Shown here: positions 1 to 7,765 of the stretch, one piece after another
How the letters are laid out: each line of letters begins with the position of its first letter
Position numbering within the stretch: position 1 is the first letter of the stretch
Assembly: GCA_964413365.1 (NCBI GenBank)
Contig: CAYPRM010000008.1
Location: 1 to 47,465, forward strand
Source of the DNA: RGIG4608 sp964413365
GTDB taxonomy: Bacteria; Bacillota; Clostridia; Oscillospirales; CAG-272
Direction: 5' to 3'
DNA: 47,465 nucleotides
Notes under the pieces: generated by a model
What the model was told of the DNA's origin: nothing
Database searches by the model: none
Seen by the model: only the letters and a program-made list of their open reading frames with translations
Made by a program: the position numbers and the translations under genes

Positions 1-1
1 G

Positions 2-145
2 AATAAGGTTGCTCAGCTCACTAAGGAGCAGGTAAGAAAAATCGCTGAAACTAAGATGCCCGACCTCAACGCAGGCTCTATCGAGGCTGCAATGAGCATG
101 GTTGCAGGTACTGCAAGAAGCATGGGTATCACAGTTGAAGAGTAA
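2..145 (+). CDS. rplK: 50S ribosomal protein L11, C-terminal end (partial)
   Basis: The last 47 codons of L11 run in from the window edge and stop at TAA. The visible part is the C-terminal RNA-binding domain of the family: the stretch KMPDLNA, then SIEAAMSMVAGTARSMGI, ending VEE. L11 binds the GTPase-associated centre of 23S rRNA in the large ribosomal subunit. The stop lies 14 bases before rplA, and the rplA ribosome binding site AGGAGG overlaps the gap, so the two are co-transcribed as in most bacteria. The N-terminal part lies outside the window. Confidence 0.95.
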   Translation, partial: NKVAQLTKEQVRKIAETKMPDLNAGSIEAAMSMVAGTARSMGITVEE

Positions 146-159
146 GGAGGAGAAGTAAA

Positions 160-855
160 ATGGCTAAAGTAGGAAAGAAGTATTCCGATAGCGTTAAGCT
201 TATCGAAAAGAACAAGACTTATGAGCCCGCTGAGGCACTCGCACTCGTATGCCAGACCTCGAAGGCTAAATTCGACGAGACCATCGAGCTTCACCTTCGT
301 CTTGGTGTTGACTCCCGTCACGCTGACCAGCAGGTCAGAGGCGCAGTTGTCCTCCCCAACGGAACGGGTAAGACTGTAAGAACTCTCGTTTTCGCTAAGG
401 GCGACAAGGCAGACGCTGCAAGAGCTGCAGGCGCTGACTACGTTGGCGAGCTTGATATGGTTGAGAAGATCACCAAGGAGAACTGGTTCGACTTTGACGT
501 TGTTATCGCAAGCCCCGATATGATGGGCGTTGTTGGACGTCTTGGTAAGATCCTTGGTCCTAAGGGACTTATGCCCAACCCCAAGGCAGGCACTGTAACT
601 CCCGATGTTGCACGCGCTGTAACCGAGGCTAAGGCAGGTAAGATCGAGTACCGTCTCGATAAGACCAACATCATTCACTGCCCCATAGGCAAGGCTTCCT
701 TCGGTCCCGAAAAGCTTGCTGAGAACTTCAACACTCTCGTTGGCGCAGTTATCAAGGCTAAGCCCGCTGCTGCTAAGGGTCAGTACATCAAGAGCTGCGT
801 TATCGCTTCCACGATGGGCCCCGGCATCAAAATTAATCAGGCTAAGCTTGGTTGA
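160..855 (+). CDS. rplA: 50S ribosomal protein L1
   Basis: A 231-residue protein, the normal length of bacterial L1. It forms the L1 stalk that releases deacylated tRNA from the E site and, in many bacteria, represses its own operon. Family signatures seen include KTYEPAEALALV near the N-terminus, the central LGKILGPKGLMPNPKAGTV segment that carries the L1 signature, and a C-terminal end in KLG. The start follows AGGAGGAG by a good spacing. The next gene downstream is secG, not the usual rplJ-rplL pair, and no L10 leader or terminator is visible between them. Confidence 0.97.
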   Translation: MAKVGKKYSDSVKLIEKNKTYEPAEALALVCQTSKAKFDETIELHLRLGVDSRHADQQVRGAVVLPNGTGKTVRTLVFAKGDKADAARAAGADYVGELDMVEKITKENWFDFDVVIASPDMMGVVGRLGKILGPKGLMPNPKAGTVTPDVARAVTEAKAGKIEYRLDKTNIIHCPIGKASFGPEKLAENFNTLVGAVIKAKPAAAKGQYIKSCVIASTMGPGIKINQAKLG

Positions 856-893
856 TCCCCCGAAAGCAGAAATTTTTAATTGGAGGATCTGAT

Positions 894-1124
894 ATGAAAA
901 TCGCTTTGGGTATTATAATAATTCTTATGGCTATCGCGCTCACCGTACTCATTCTCATGCAGTCGGGTAAGGGCAAGGAGCTCTCCGGTGCTATTGCAGG
1001 CGGAAACAACTCCTACCTCGGAAACAGCAAGACCAGCGATAAGGATAAGCTCCTCTTCAAGATCACAACAGTGCTCGCTATCGTTTTTTCGGTGCTTGTG
1101 CTCGTTCTCTATGTGATCGCGTAA
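894..1124 (+). CDS. secG: SecG preprotein translocase subunit
   Basis: A 76-residue protein with two hydrophobic helices (about residues 2-22 and 54-75) joined by a Gly/Ser/Asn-rich loop (SGAIAGGNNSYLGN). This is the two-TM layout of SecG, the accessory subunit of the SecYEG channel that assists protein export. An upstream in-frame ATG exists at 852, but it overlaps the rplA stop and has no binding site, while the ATG at 894 follows TTGGAGGAT. A strong terminator follows. In many Firmicutes secG sits before rnr and smpB. Here it ends the rplK-rplA transcript, which is unusual. Confidence 0.9.
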   Translation: MKIALGIIIILMAIALTVLILMQSGKGKELSGAIAGGNNSYLGNSKTSDKDKLLFKITTVLAIVFSVLVLVLYVIA

Positions 1125-1145
1125 GTAGAGTAAATTTCTAAAACA

Positions 1146-1176
1146 AAAGCAAGACTCATTGAGTCTTGCTTTTTGT
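1146..1176. terminator. Bidirectional terminator between secG and the hydrolase gene
   Basis: A perfect 12-bp inverted repeat (1147-1158 with 1160-1171) is flanked by an A-run on the left and TTTTTGTTTT on the right, so it can end transcripts from both converging genes. Confidence 0.9.
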
Positions 1177-1181
1177 TTTAT

Positions 1182-2147
1182 CTATTTTGAATATTTTTCT
1201 ACAAATCCGAAAACCCTTTTCCAATATTCCTCGGGGTAGATGAGGGATGAAAGGCCGTGCTCGGCGTTCTTGAATATTGCAAGCTCGCGTTCACAGGCGG
1301 CATTCGCGTAGAGCGTTCGTGCCATTTCCACGGGAACGGTCGTATCCGCTGTGCCGTGGACAAATAGCGTCGGCGTTTTTGAGCGTCTCACCGCGTCGAG
1401 TGCGGAGGCTTCCTTGAACTCCACCCCCACCCTGCGCTTTATCGAGTGAGAGAGCAGGTCGAGCGTTGGGAACGCAGGCAGATGCACGTGTGTTGAAATG
1501 ACGTGCCCGTATATATCGTATGCCGTGGTATATCCGCAGTCCTCAATAGCACAGATGACGGAGCTTGGTAAGCTCTCGCCCGTCGCCATCATGACCGTTG
1601 CCGCACCCATTGAAACTCCGTGGAGCACGATCTGCGCTTTATCGGATCTGCTCGAGATATATTTTATCCATTCCACAAGGTCGAGCCTCTCGAGATATCC
1701 CATAGTGCAATATTCCGCATCGCTCCCGTAATGAGCGCGCATATAGGGCACGAGGACATTATACCCCGCCTCGCTGTAATGCTTTGCTATATGGCAGCAC
1801 GCCGCAGGCGAGGATCTGTACCCGTGAAGGACTATTGCATATCTCGTGCTCGGCGTGGCTGTTGGGTAAAATACAGCATTCAGATGCGTTCCGTCAAAGG
1901 AAGGAACGGTGATATTTATCTGCGGTGAGGTCGCGGCAAAGAGCTTGCCGAGAATGAACTCGGGCATCTCAGCGGCACGTGCGTACACGCTTCCGCGCTT
2001 TGGAGCATCAAGTGAGGCGCGCGAGACCTCCGCACACGAAAGCAGCTTCCCTGCCATCGTATCAAGAGAACGTGATATCGCCACTCCCGCAAGAGCCGTA
2101 CCGACGGTCGCCGCCACGGTCAGCTTCAATTTAGTCTTAAATCTCAT
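1182..2147 (-). CDS. Alpha/beta hydrolase, probably membrane-anchored
   Basis: A 321-residue serine hydrolase. The N-terminus has a basic start (MRFKTKLK) and a hydrophobic stretch to about residue 25, suggesting a signal anchor. The core shows the oxyanion HGY motif (IVLHGYRSSPA), the nucleophile elbow GVSMGA, the acid in HGTADTTVP and the catalytic His in NAEHG, in the order of the fold. The substrate cannot be read from the sequence. Close families include uncharacterised extracellular esterase or peptidase-like hydrolases of Firmicutes. The gene starts 15 bases after the dut stop on the same strand and has a GAGG ribosome site, so it is the second gene of a dut operon. Confidence 0.8.
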   Translation of the reverse strand: MRFKTKLKLTVAATVGTALAGVAISRSLDTMAGKLLSCAEVSRASLDAPKRGSVYARAAEMPEFILGKLFAATSPQINITVPSFDGTHLNAVFYPTATPSTRYAIVLHGYRSSPAACCHIAKHYSEAGYNVLVPYMRAHYGSDAEYCTMGYLERLDLVEWIKYISSRSDKAQIVLHGVSMGAATVMMATGESLPSSVICAIEDCGYTTAYDIYGHVISTHVHLPAFPTLDLLSHSIKRRVGVEFKEASALDAVRRSKTPTLFVHGTADTTVPVEMARTLYANAACERELAIFKNAEHGLSSLIYPEEYWKRVFGFVEKYSK

Positions 2148-2162
2148 ATCCTGCCTCGCAGA

Positions 2163-2606
2163 TCATTTCGTGCCAGTAGAGCCGAAGCCGCCTGCACCCC
2201 TCTGCGTATCGGAGAGGTCGTCCGTTTCCTCAAAATCCGCAACGTAATACGGCGCGACGACGAGTTGAGCGATCCTCTCGCCGTTCTCCACGGTCTGCTC
2301 GGTCGTTCCGTGATTGTGGAGCGCGACCATTATCTCGCCGCGATAGTCGCTGTCGATGACGCCGACCTTGTTCGCAGGTGCGAGGGAGCGTTTGGTGGCA
2401 AGTCCGCTCCTCGGGTAGATGAGTCCCACCGTGCCCTCGGGAAGCTCGATGGCGATCCCCGTATGGACGAGCGCGGTCGCATGGGGTGCGATCACCACGC
2501 TCTTATCGGCGACGCAATAGAGATCAGCTCCTGCGGAGTGGGGCGTGCCGTACGTCGGGATGGTCGCACCGTCGCAAAGCCTCTTTATCCTTACCTTAAC
2601 GTTCAT
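2163..2606 (-). CDS. dut: dUTP diphosphatase
   Basis: A 147-residue trimeric-type dUTPase that hydrolyses dUTP to dUMP and pyrophosphate, keeping uracil out of DNA and supplying dUMP for thymidylate synthesis. The five family motifs are present: AGADLYC, PRSGLATK, the uracil-binding NKVGVIDSDYRGE, RIAQLVV, and the C-terminal Gly-rich RGAGGFGSTG that closes over the substrate. The start ATG follows AAGGAGGATGATGAT. A promoter is visible upstream, divergent from the MATE gene. The thymidylate kinase gene tmk also lies in this window but far away. Confidence 0.95.
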   Translation of the reverse strand: MNVKVRIKRLCDGATIPTYGTPHSAGADLYCVADKSVVIAPHATALVHTGIAIELPEGTVGLIYPRSGLATKRSLAPANKVGVIDSDYRGEIMVALHNHGTTEQTVENGERIAQLVVAPYYVADFEETDDLSDTQRGAGGFGSTGTK

Positions 2607-2647
2607 ATCATCATCCTCCTTGAAGGTATATTTCGTATTCTGCTATT

Positions 2648-2676
2648 ATTTTACCATATTTTTCGTAAAAAATCAA
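2648..2676 (-). promoter_or_regulatory. Promoter of dut operon
   Basis: On the minus strand TTGATT (2671-2676), a 17-base spacer and TAAAAT (2648-2653) preceded by TGG, an extended -10. It lies back to back with the MATE promoter. Confidence 0.7.
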
Positions 2677-2694
2677 TAATATCTTGAATTATCT

Positions 2695-2723
2695 TTGACA
2701 AAAGTGCAAATCTGTGCTATTAT
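2695..2723 (+). promoter_or_regulatory. Promoter of MATE gene
   Basis: TTGACA (2695-2700), 17-base spacer, TATTAT (2718-2723) with TGC just before it (extended -10). Because this promoter covers the in-frame TTG at 2695, the MATE protein cannot begin there. Confidence 0.8.
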
Positions 2724-2763
2724 AGTAAGTGTAAATTACAAAAATGATTTCGAGGTTTATATA

Positions 2764-4149
2764 ATGGACAGATCGGAAGCGTATCACAAGAGAATGACCG
2801 AGGGCTCGGTCGCAAAAATAATAATCTCGCTTGGAATACCGACGACGGTGTCGATGCTCGTAACGAACATATACAATATGGCGGACACGTACTTCGTCGG
2901 AGGACTCGGGGAGAGTCCGCAGGCGGCAACGGGCATACTCTATACCCTACAATGCATCATACAAGCCGTCGCATTCATGCTCGGGCACGGCGCAGGCACG
3001 TTCGTCGCAAAATACCTCGCACAGAGGGATACGGATACGGCGTCGTCCTACGTTTCGACCGCATTTTTCGTCGGCGGAGGCATGGGAACGCTTATGAGCG
3101 TGCTCGGACTTGCGTTTATAGAGCCGTTTCTGCGTCTGCTCGGAAGCACGGAAACGATACTCCCCTACGCTAAGGATTACGGGCTTTGGGTGCTCGTATC
3201 ATGCCCCTTTATGATATGCTCCCTCGTGCTCAATAACGTTCTGCGCTACGAGGGCAACGCATTTTACGCAATGTTCGGCATAACCGCAGGCGGACTTTTG
3301 AACATTTTCGGCGACTACCTGCTCGTCATGGTGTTCGACCTCGGAGTCTGGGGAGCAGGACTCTCCACCGCAGTGTCGCAGATAGTCAGCTTTGCAATAC
3401 TTCTTGTAATGCACCTCACATGCGCGCAGAGTAAGCTCTCACTAAAATATATCTCGCGCCGCATCGGCACGTATATCGACATTTTCAAGATGGGATTGCC
3501 CTCCCTCATACGTCAGGGACTGACCTCGATCTCGAACGGTCTGCTCAATAACCTCATAAAGCCATACGGCGACGCACCGATTGCGGCAATGAGCATCGTT
3601 CAAAAATATTCCTCCTTCGTTATGTGCGTCGGACTCGGAATAGGTCAGGGCTTCCAGCCGTTCAGCTCGTATAATTACGAGCTTCGTGAATACGACAGAG
3701 TGAAAAAGGGTATAAAATTCCTTATAGGCTTTGGTATCTGCTCGGTTGGTACGCTCGCAACCCTCGGTGCTATATTCGCACCGCAGATCGTTTCGCTGTT
3801 TCAAAAGGACGCCGAGGTCATACTCGTCGGCACGTCCGCCATGCGCTATGTCTCGATCGGACTGTGGTTCTTGCCCATCTCCGTATCCGTGAATATGCTC
3901 TATCAGAGCATCAGACGCGCAGGAATGGCATCCTTCCTTGCAATACTCAGATCGGGCGCTGTGCTCATTCCCGTACTTGCGATCGCAGGAACGTTCTTTG
4001 GGCTTGAGGGCATCATAATGGCTCAGGGAATATCCGATGCCATCACGGGACTTGTGTCCTTCCCGTTCTTCCTGCTGTTTCTGCATAAAACCCCCTCGAC
4101 CGCGGAGGCAAGGACGGAGACGAACGCTCTACAACAGGAGAAATTATGA
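2764..4149 (+). CDS. MATE family efflux transporter
   Basis: A 461-residue protein with about 12 hydrophobic helices. It opens with the MATE-type N-terminus (GSVAKIIISLGIPT, then NMADTYFVG), a pattern shared by NorM/DinF-type Na+- or H+-coupled drug and metabolite exporters. The second half repeats the fold (MGLPSLIRQGLTSISNGLLN). The start at 2764 is chosen because it follows GAGG and lies about 35 bases downstream of the mapped promoter. Its stop overlaps the next start as ATGA, so it is translationally coupled to the VTT-domain gene. The substrate is unknown. Confidence 0.9.
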   Translation: MDRSEAYHKRMTEGSVAKIIISLGIPTTVSMLVTNIYNMADTYFVGGLGESPQAATGILYTLQCIIQAVAFMLGHGAGTFVAKYLAQRDTDTASSYVSTAFFVGGGMGTLMSVLGLAFIEPFLRLLGSTETILPYAKDYGLWVLVSCPFMICSLVLNNVLRYEGNAFYAMFGITAGGLLNIFGDYLLVMVFDLGVWGAGLSTAVSQIVSFAILLVMHLTCAQSKLSLKYISRRIGTYIDIFKMGLPSLIRQGLTSISNGLLNNLIKPYGDAPIAAMSIVQKYSSFVMCVGLGIGQGFQPFSSYNYELREYDRVKKGIKFLIGFGICSVGTLATLGAIFAPQIVSLFQKDAEVILVGTSAMRYVSIGLWFLPISVSVNMLYQSIRRAGMASFLAILRSGAVLIPVLAIAGTFFGLEGIIMAQGISDAITGLVSFPFFLLFLHKTPSTAEARTETNALQQEKL

Positions 4150-4856
4150 AAAAAATTGATCTCAAGGATTTTAATTGGAAAAAGATAAGACAATATATAC
4201 CCATCACGCTGATGGGACTGTGCATCGTGGGCTTTCTTATCTTCCTTGCAACACACGAGGACTTTACGATAAGGGATTTTATCGAGCTTGCAAGGGATAA
4301 TTACGTCCTCACCTCGATAGCGGTGATAATCGCCTTCATAATCAAGGGGCTCGTGGTCTTTATGCCCTACGCGGTAATAGCGATAAGCGCAATGGCACTC
4401 CTGCCCTTCCCCGTTGCACTCGTAACGGTCATAGTCGGAACGGTGGTAAACATCTCCGTGCCGTACCTCGTCGGACGCTTCACCAAGGACGACTGGATAC
4501 AGAAGATACTGGACAAATTCCCCAAGGCACGTCCCTATTATGAAATGACGGACAATCTCTTTCTTCTCAGTTTCACGCTCCGCGCGATGAATCTCTCAAA
4601 CGAGGGGCTCGGTCTGCTCTTCGGCTCGGCAGGGCTAAGCTATATCCCCTACCTGATCAGCAGTCTCGTTGCCCTCGCACCAAGCGCGATAAGCTATATA
4701 ATCCTCGGCAAGGATCTCGACCTTATCGAATCCATAAAATCCCCCATTTTCTGGGGCGCGATCGTCATAGATTGCATAATGGTCGCCATTATGGCTCTCT
4801 ATTTCAAGCGCAAGAAGGCGAAGGAATCCGCACCTGAAAGCAAGCCCGAGGAATAG
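4146..4856 (+). CDS. TVP38/TMEM64 (VTT domain) membrane protein
   Basis: A 236-residue polytopic protein with a charged N-terminus (MKKIDLKDFNWKK), about six hydrophobic segments and a basic C-terminal tail (FKRKKAKE). The core (ISAMALLPFPVALVTVIVG, then SFTLRAMNLSNEG) matches the VTT/SNARE-associated domain of the TVP38/DedA superfamily, whose members are linked to lipid scrambling and membrane homeostasis. It overlaps the MATE stop by four bases and ends just before a strong terminator. The exact function is not known. Confidence 0.8.
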   Translation: MKKIDLKDFNWKKIRQYIPITLMGLCIVGFLIFLATHEDFTIRDFIELARDNYVLTSIAVIIAFIIKGLVVFMPYAVIAISAMALLPFPVALVTVIVGTVVNISVPYLVGRFTKDDWIQKILDKFPKARPYYEMTDNLFLLSFTLRAMNLSNEGLGLLFGSAGLSYIPYLISSLVALAPSAISYIILGKDLDLIESIKSPIFWGAIVIDCIMVAIMALYFKRKKAKESAPESKPEE

Positions 4857-4893
4857 ATCAAGGCTCCCATAGCGGAGCCTTGATCTGTATTTT
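4856..4893 (+). terminator. Terminator of MATE-VTT operon
   Basis: A 12-bp perfect stem (4856-4867 with 4874-4885) with a 6-base loop begins inside the stop codon and is followed by a T-rich run. Confidence 0.85.
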
Positions 4894-4935
4894 TGAAATT
4901 TTCTTAATAATTTTTCGGATATCTTTACAAAATAA

Positions 4936-5136
4936 AAAAATTCTGTCATATATCTGCTCTCCGTGGCGCACAACATACTCCGCGACAGGCAGGATCGCGA
5001 GGAGTGCCTCAACGCTTCGTATCTCGGAGTGTGGCGGGCAATACCGTCGGAGCGTCCGAGAGTGCTTCAGGCGTTCCTCACCGATCCCTACGGAACAGTT
5101 CTCTTCTCCGAAGTTATCAACGATCTTAAATATAAT
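4936..5136 (+). pseudogene. Remnant of a sigma-70 family factor (region 2 only)
   Basis: Frame 4936-5136 encodes a peptide whose first part is an unmistakable sigma region 2 of the Firmicutes ECF-like type: YLLSVAHNILRD, then EECLNASYLGVWRAIP, then RPRVLQAFL. This matches the family pattern A-x-NIL-x-D-xx-D-x-EEC-x-N-xx-YL-xx-W-x-AIP-xx-RP-xx-L-x-AFL. Homology covers roughly 4948-5082. After FL the family motif (GKITRN) is missing, region 4 is absent, there is a stop codon just upstream and no ribosome site. The frame then runs into the terminator at 5137. I read it as a decayed fragment of a transferred or duplicated sigma factor. It is not likely to be functional. Confidence 0.65.
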
Positions 5137-5166
5137 AAAAATGCTCCCCGAGGGGAGCATTTTTTA
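5137..5166. terminator. Bidirectional terminator
   Basis: ATGCTCCCC (5141-5149) pairs with GGGGAGCAT (5152-5160), flanked by A and T runs. It ends the LytM gene from the right (the stop codon lies in its T-run) and anything transcribed from the left. Confidence 0.85.
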
Positions 5167-5862
5167 TTTGTTGGAGTTGTCCTTTTCGTATGCTGTGTCC
5201 TTTTGAAGACTGCTGACGTCCGCACTCGAGAAATATTCGAGAGGATCGACCGACAAGCCCCCAACGGTCATTTCAAAATGGAGATGTGGCTCGTCCGAGA
5301 TCTCGACCATCGCCGTAGAGCCGACCGTGCCGATCTGCTGACCGCACTTGACCGTCGCACCCTCGACTATCTCCTTCGGAATATCGGCAGAGAGGTTCTT
5401 GTAGACCGTAACCGCGTCGCCGCTGTGCTTGATGGCAATGCACTGCCCCATTCTCACGTCCTCCCAGATCTGCGTTACCGTGCCGTCAGCCGCCGCGTAT
5501 ACGGGAGCGTTTTCCTTGGCAAGAACGTCGATCCCAAGGTGGATGCGGTAGTCGTTCATCGTGGGCGAGAAAACCTGTATCTCGCTATCGTGGACGCCCG
5601 AGAGCTTGCCGCTTATGGGGAGCTTGAAGGTCGGGAGCTTTGAGCCTGTGTCGACCGTGGGATCGCTCGGTGTGCTCGGCTTCGGCGAGGTCGTGCTGCT
5701 CGTCGTGGAGGACGTCGAATCCTTCGGTGTGGTCTGCTTATCTCTGTTGGTCGCGACCACCGCCGCAACGATCAATATCATCGCAAGCAGGATCGAGATC
5801 GCCGTAATATATACGGCCTTGTTTGCTTTAAGGTTCTCCTTGAAATTTTCTTTATCAAACAT
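5164..5862 (-). CDS. Membrane-anchored M23/LytM-domain protein, SpoIIQ-like
   Basis: A 232-residue protein: short cytoplasmic N-terminus, one TM helix (about residues 17-37), a Ser/Thr/Pro-rich linker, and an M23 (LytM) domain. The zinc ligands are present as HLGID and HLHFE. The histidine usually found in the Y-x-H-L motif is replaced: the segment reads VYKNLS. Loss of that His is also a feature of Bacillus SpoIIQ as I recall it, as is the simple TM-linker-LytM layout. A sigma-F-like promoter precedes the gene. SpoIIQ bridges forespore and mother cell during engulfment. A generic cell-wall peptidase is the alternative. The start ATG follows AGAAAGGAAAG. The frame stays open upstream, but that part overlaps ruvX and is not used. 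Confidence 0.7.
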   Translation of the reverse strand: MFDKENFKENLKANKAVYITAISILLAMILIVAAVVATNRDKQTTPKDSTSSTTSSTTSPKPSTPSDPTVDTGSKLPTFKLPISGKLSGVHDSEIQVFSPTMNDYRIHLGIDVLAKENAPVYAAADGTVTQIWEDVRMGQCIAIKHSGDAVTVYKNLSADIPKEIVEGATVKCGQQIGTVGSTAMVEISDEPHLHFEMTVGGLSVDPLEYFSSADVSSLQKDTAYEKDNSNK

Positions 5863-5903
5863 AATGCTTTCCTTTCTGTTGTGTAATTTTGCTTTGACAG
5901 TAG

Positions 5904-5932
5904 TATTTTTGCCCTTTATGCCGAGTTTATGC
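5904..5932 (-). promoter_or_regulatory. Candidate sigma-F-type promoter for the LytM gene
   Basis: On the minus strand GCATA (5928-5932), a 14-base spacer and GGCAAAAATA (5904-5913). The -10 fits the published sigma-F pattern GGnnAnAHTR at every position and the -35 fits GYATA. The usual spacer is about 15. A start near 5897 would give a leader of about 35 bases. No good vegetative promoter is seen in front of this gene. Confidence 0.5.
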
Positions 5933-5968
5933 ATCACTTTGCGCATTTTTGGGCGTTTGGTAAAAATA

Positions 5969-5997
5969 TTGACAAAACCGCGTTTTTTTGATATAAT
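5969..5997 (+). promoter_or_regulatory. Promoter of ruvX
   Basis: Exact consensus TTGACA (5969-5974), 17 bases, TATAAT (5992-5997) with TGA before it (extended -10). The predicted start near 6004 rules out the in-frame TTG at 6001 as the ruvX start. Confidence 0.85.
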
Positions 5998-6030
5998 CAA
6001 TTGAGAAAAACAGATCGGAGCGTGCTTGAT

Positions 6031-6486
6031 ATGGAAAGAATAGCAAAAACGAGCGGAAAACTGCTCGGAATAGATTTTGGTGATAAGAGAACGGGACTCG
6101 CAGTCTCCGATCCCTCGAGAATACTCGCCTCGGGAATAGGGTATATCTCCCCGGGCGGCATCGTCAAGGTCGCCGATGAGATCGCAAGGATCGCAGGCGA
6201 GCGCGGCGTCGTCGGGATCGTCCTCGGTCTGCCGAGAAATATGGACGGCTCGGAGGGCTTCCGTGCGGATAGGATAAAGGAGCTCGCCTCCCTGCTCGAG
6301 GAGAGGTTGCCGAGCGTGCCCGTCGCACTCTTTGACGAACGACTCACCACCGTCGCCGCATCGAGATTTCTCAATGAGACAAATACACGTGGAAGCAAAA
6401 GAAAAAGCGTCGTCGATACCCTCTCCGCACAGATAATATTGCAAAATGCCCTCGATAGATTGAAATATATGAACGGCAATTCCTGA
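6031..6486 (+). CDS. ruvX: RuvX/YqgF family Holliday-junction resolvase / 16S rRNA processing nuclease
   Basis: A 151-residue protein of the RNase H-like YqgF family. The first strand motif GIDFGDKRTGLAVSD carries the catalytic Asp, GIVLGLPRNMDGSEG is the second conserved loop, and DERLTTVAA is the third motif. The family is implicated in 5'-end maturation of pre-16S rRNA and in resolving branched DNA. The ATG at 6031 is used because it lies downstream of the promoter and follows CGGAG. It is a single-gene transcript. The intergenic repeat copy 1 and a terminator follow directly. Confidence 0.9.
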   Translation: MERIAKTSGKLLGIDFGDKRTGLAVSDPSRILASGIGYISPGGIVKVADEIARIAGERGVVGIVLGLPRNMDGSEGFRADRIKELASLLEERLPSVPVALFDERLTTVAASRFLNETNTRGSKRKSVVDTLSAQIILQNALDRLKYMNGNS

Positions 6487-6493
6487 TTTTTTC

Positions 6494-6570
6494 CCTTGCT
6501 CGCGTAGCGAACATATCGAGTTGAATGAGCTGCGAAGCAGCATATCTACTTGTGAGTTAACACCCCACCA
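6494..6570 (+). repeat. Intergenic two-hairpin repeat, copy 1
   Basis: The core reads TCGCGTAGCGAAC, then ATATCGAG, then a second hairpin GCTGC-GAA-GCAGC (6529-6541) followed by ATATC and an ACTTG...GTTAAC tail. It sits in the 3' region of ruvX, before the terminator. Related copies are at 11181 and 34415, all on the same strand. Confidence 0.75.
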
Positions 6571-6571
6571 C

Positions 6572-6612
6572 AAAAAAATCCTTCCCTATTGGGAAGGACT
6601 TTTTTATTTTAT
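6572..6612. terminator. Bidirectional terminator between ruvX and the YitT gene
   Basis: TCCTTCCC (6579-6586), loop TATT, GGGAAGGA (6591-6598), flanked by a 7-A run and a T-run. It serves both converging genes. Confidence 0.9.
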
Positions 6613-6633
6613 CATCAATAGAATTGACCTATT

Positions 6634-7566
6634 TCACGTTTTTTCGGTCGTCCAGCCCTCGCCGTGCATTTCGTGCGCACGGGAGACTGTCATAAAGGCG
6701 CTCGGATCTTCATTATTTACTATGCTCACAAGCTCGGAATACTCGCGTATGCTCAGGGACACGATCACCATCTTCTTCTGCTTGCCCGAATACGCACCCA
6801 TCACGTCAACGACGGTCGCCGTTCTGTCAAGCCTCTCGATCACGCCGCGGCAGATATTCTCATATTTATCGGAAACTATCTGCACAACGTACGCCTGCGA
6901 GCTACCGAGGAATATCTTATCGACCGCCGTCGAGCAGATAAACGCGGAGCATATACCGAGCAGGGACACAACGATATCACCGATTATGAACACGCCGAGC
7001 GTTACTATCACCGCATCGACGAGGAATATTACATAGGAGCTTTTTATCTTCTTATTGAATTTGCAAATCAAGAACGCGATAATGTCCACGCCGCCCGTTG
7101 AGCCACCCGCTACAAAGGTTATCGCGCACCCTGCCCCGACGAACGCACCACCGAAGATCGCGGCGAGCAAAACAGCGATCTCCTCATATTTCGAGATCTG
7201 CAGGACAAAGAGTCCTCCGAGCACCTCGGGATCGACCAGCATATAAAACAGACTGAACATCACGGGATAGAATATTGACGAGAGCAAGGTCTTTGCCGCA
7301 AAGCTCTTACCAAGGAAGAAAAGTCCAAGGAAAAACAGTATCCACGTTAGTAATGTGATGTGCAGGTCTATCTCCGTATCTATGCCGATGACCATGAAGA
7401 TCACTCTGCGAATGACGATGGCAAGTCCCGAAACGCCCCCCGTTACAAGGTCGAAAGGCACGATGAACACCGCCGTTCCGAAGGCGAGCACCGCCGTCCC
7501 GAATATCGTAAGGAATATATTTTTTGCATGCGTTGCAAGCTCATGCTTTGAAATTTTAAGCTTCAT
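6634..7566 (-). CDS. YitT family membrane protein (DUF161 + DUF2179)
   Basis: A 310-residue protein. Five or so hydrophobic helices in the first 200 residues contain the family signature VPFDLVTGGVSGLAIV and the Gly-rich AGCAITFVAGGSTGGVDI. The C-terminal soluble domain is DUF2179-like (TATVVDVMGAYSGKQKKM). The family is common in Firmicutes, often in several copies, and has no settled function; some members are thought to be transporters. The start follows GGGGGAGGTAGTT, an excellent ribosome site, and a promoter lies upstream. The gene is monocistronic and convergent with ruvX. Confidence 0.88.
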   Translation of the reverse strand: MKLKISKHELATHAKNIFLTIFGTAVLAFGTAVFIVPFDLVTGGVSGLAIVIRRVIFMVIGIDTEIDLHITLLTWILFFLGLFFLGKSFAAKTLLSSIFYPVMFSLFYMLVDPEVLGGLFVLQISKYEEIAVLLAAIFGGAFVGAGCAITFVAGGSTGGVDIIAFLICKFNKKIKSSYVIFLVDAVIVTLGVFIIGDIVVSLLGICSAFICSTAVDKIFLGSSQAYVVQIVSDKYENICRGVIERLDRTATVVDVMGAYSGKQKKMVIVSLSIREYSELVSIVNNEDPSAFMTVSRAHEMHGEGWTTEKT

Positions 7567-7595
7567 AACTACCTCCCCCGTGTTACTCTTACATA

Positions 7596-7624
7596 ATTAT
7601 ACACCATTGGCGCGGCATTTTCAA
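7596..7624 (-). promoter_or_regulatory. Promoter of the YitT gene
   Basis: Minus-strand TTGAAA (7619-7624), 17 bases, TATAAT (7596-7601). The start falls about 25 bases before the gene. Confidence 0.75.
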
Positions 7625-7765
7625 CAAGCTTTTAAGATTTTTTTGAATTTTCGGCAAAAATGGGCGTTTTTTTGTGAATTTTTGTGATAAATGCATAAAT
7701 AATTCGAAAATTTAGCGGAATATTCAAGTAAATCAAACAAATTTGAGAAATTTTTGTCAAAGGTA

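Noticed and set aside
5863..6573. N-terminal extension of the LytM protein
   Set aside because: It would overlap ruvX and both promoters. The ATG at 5862 has a good ribosome site and is followed directly by a signal-anchor helix.
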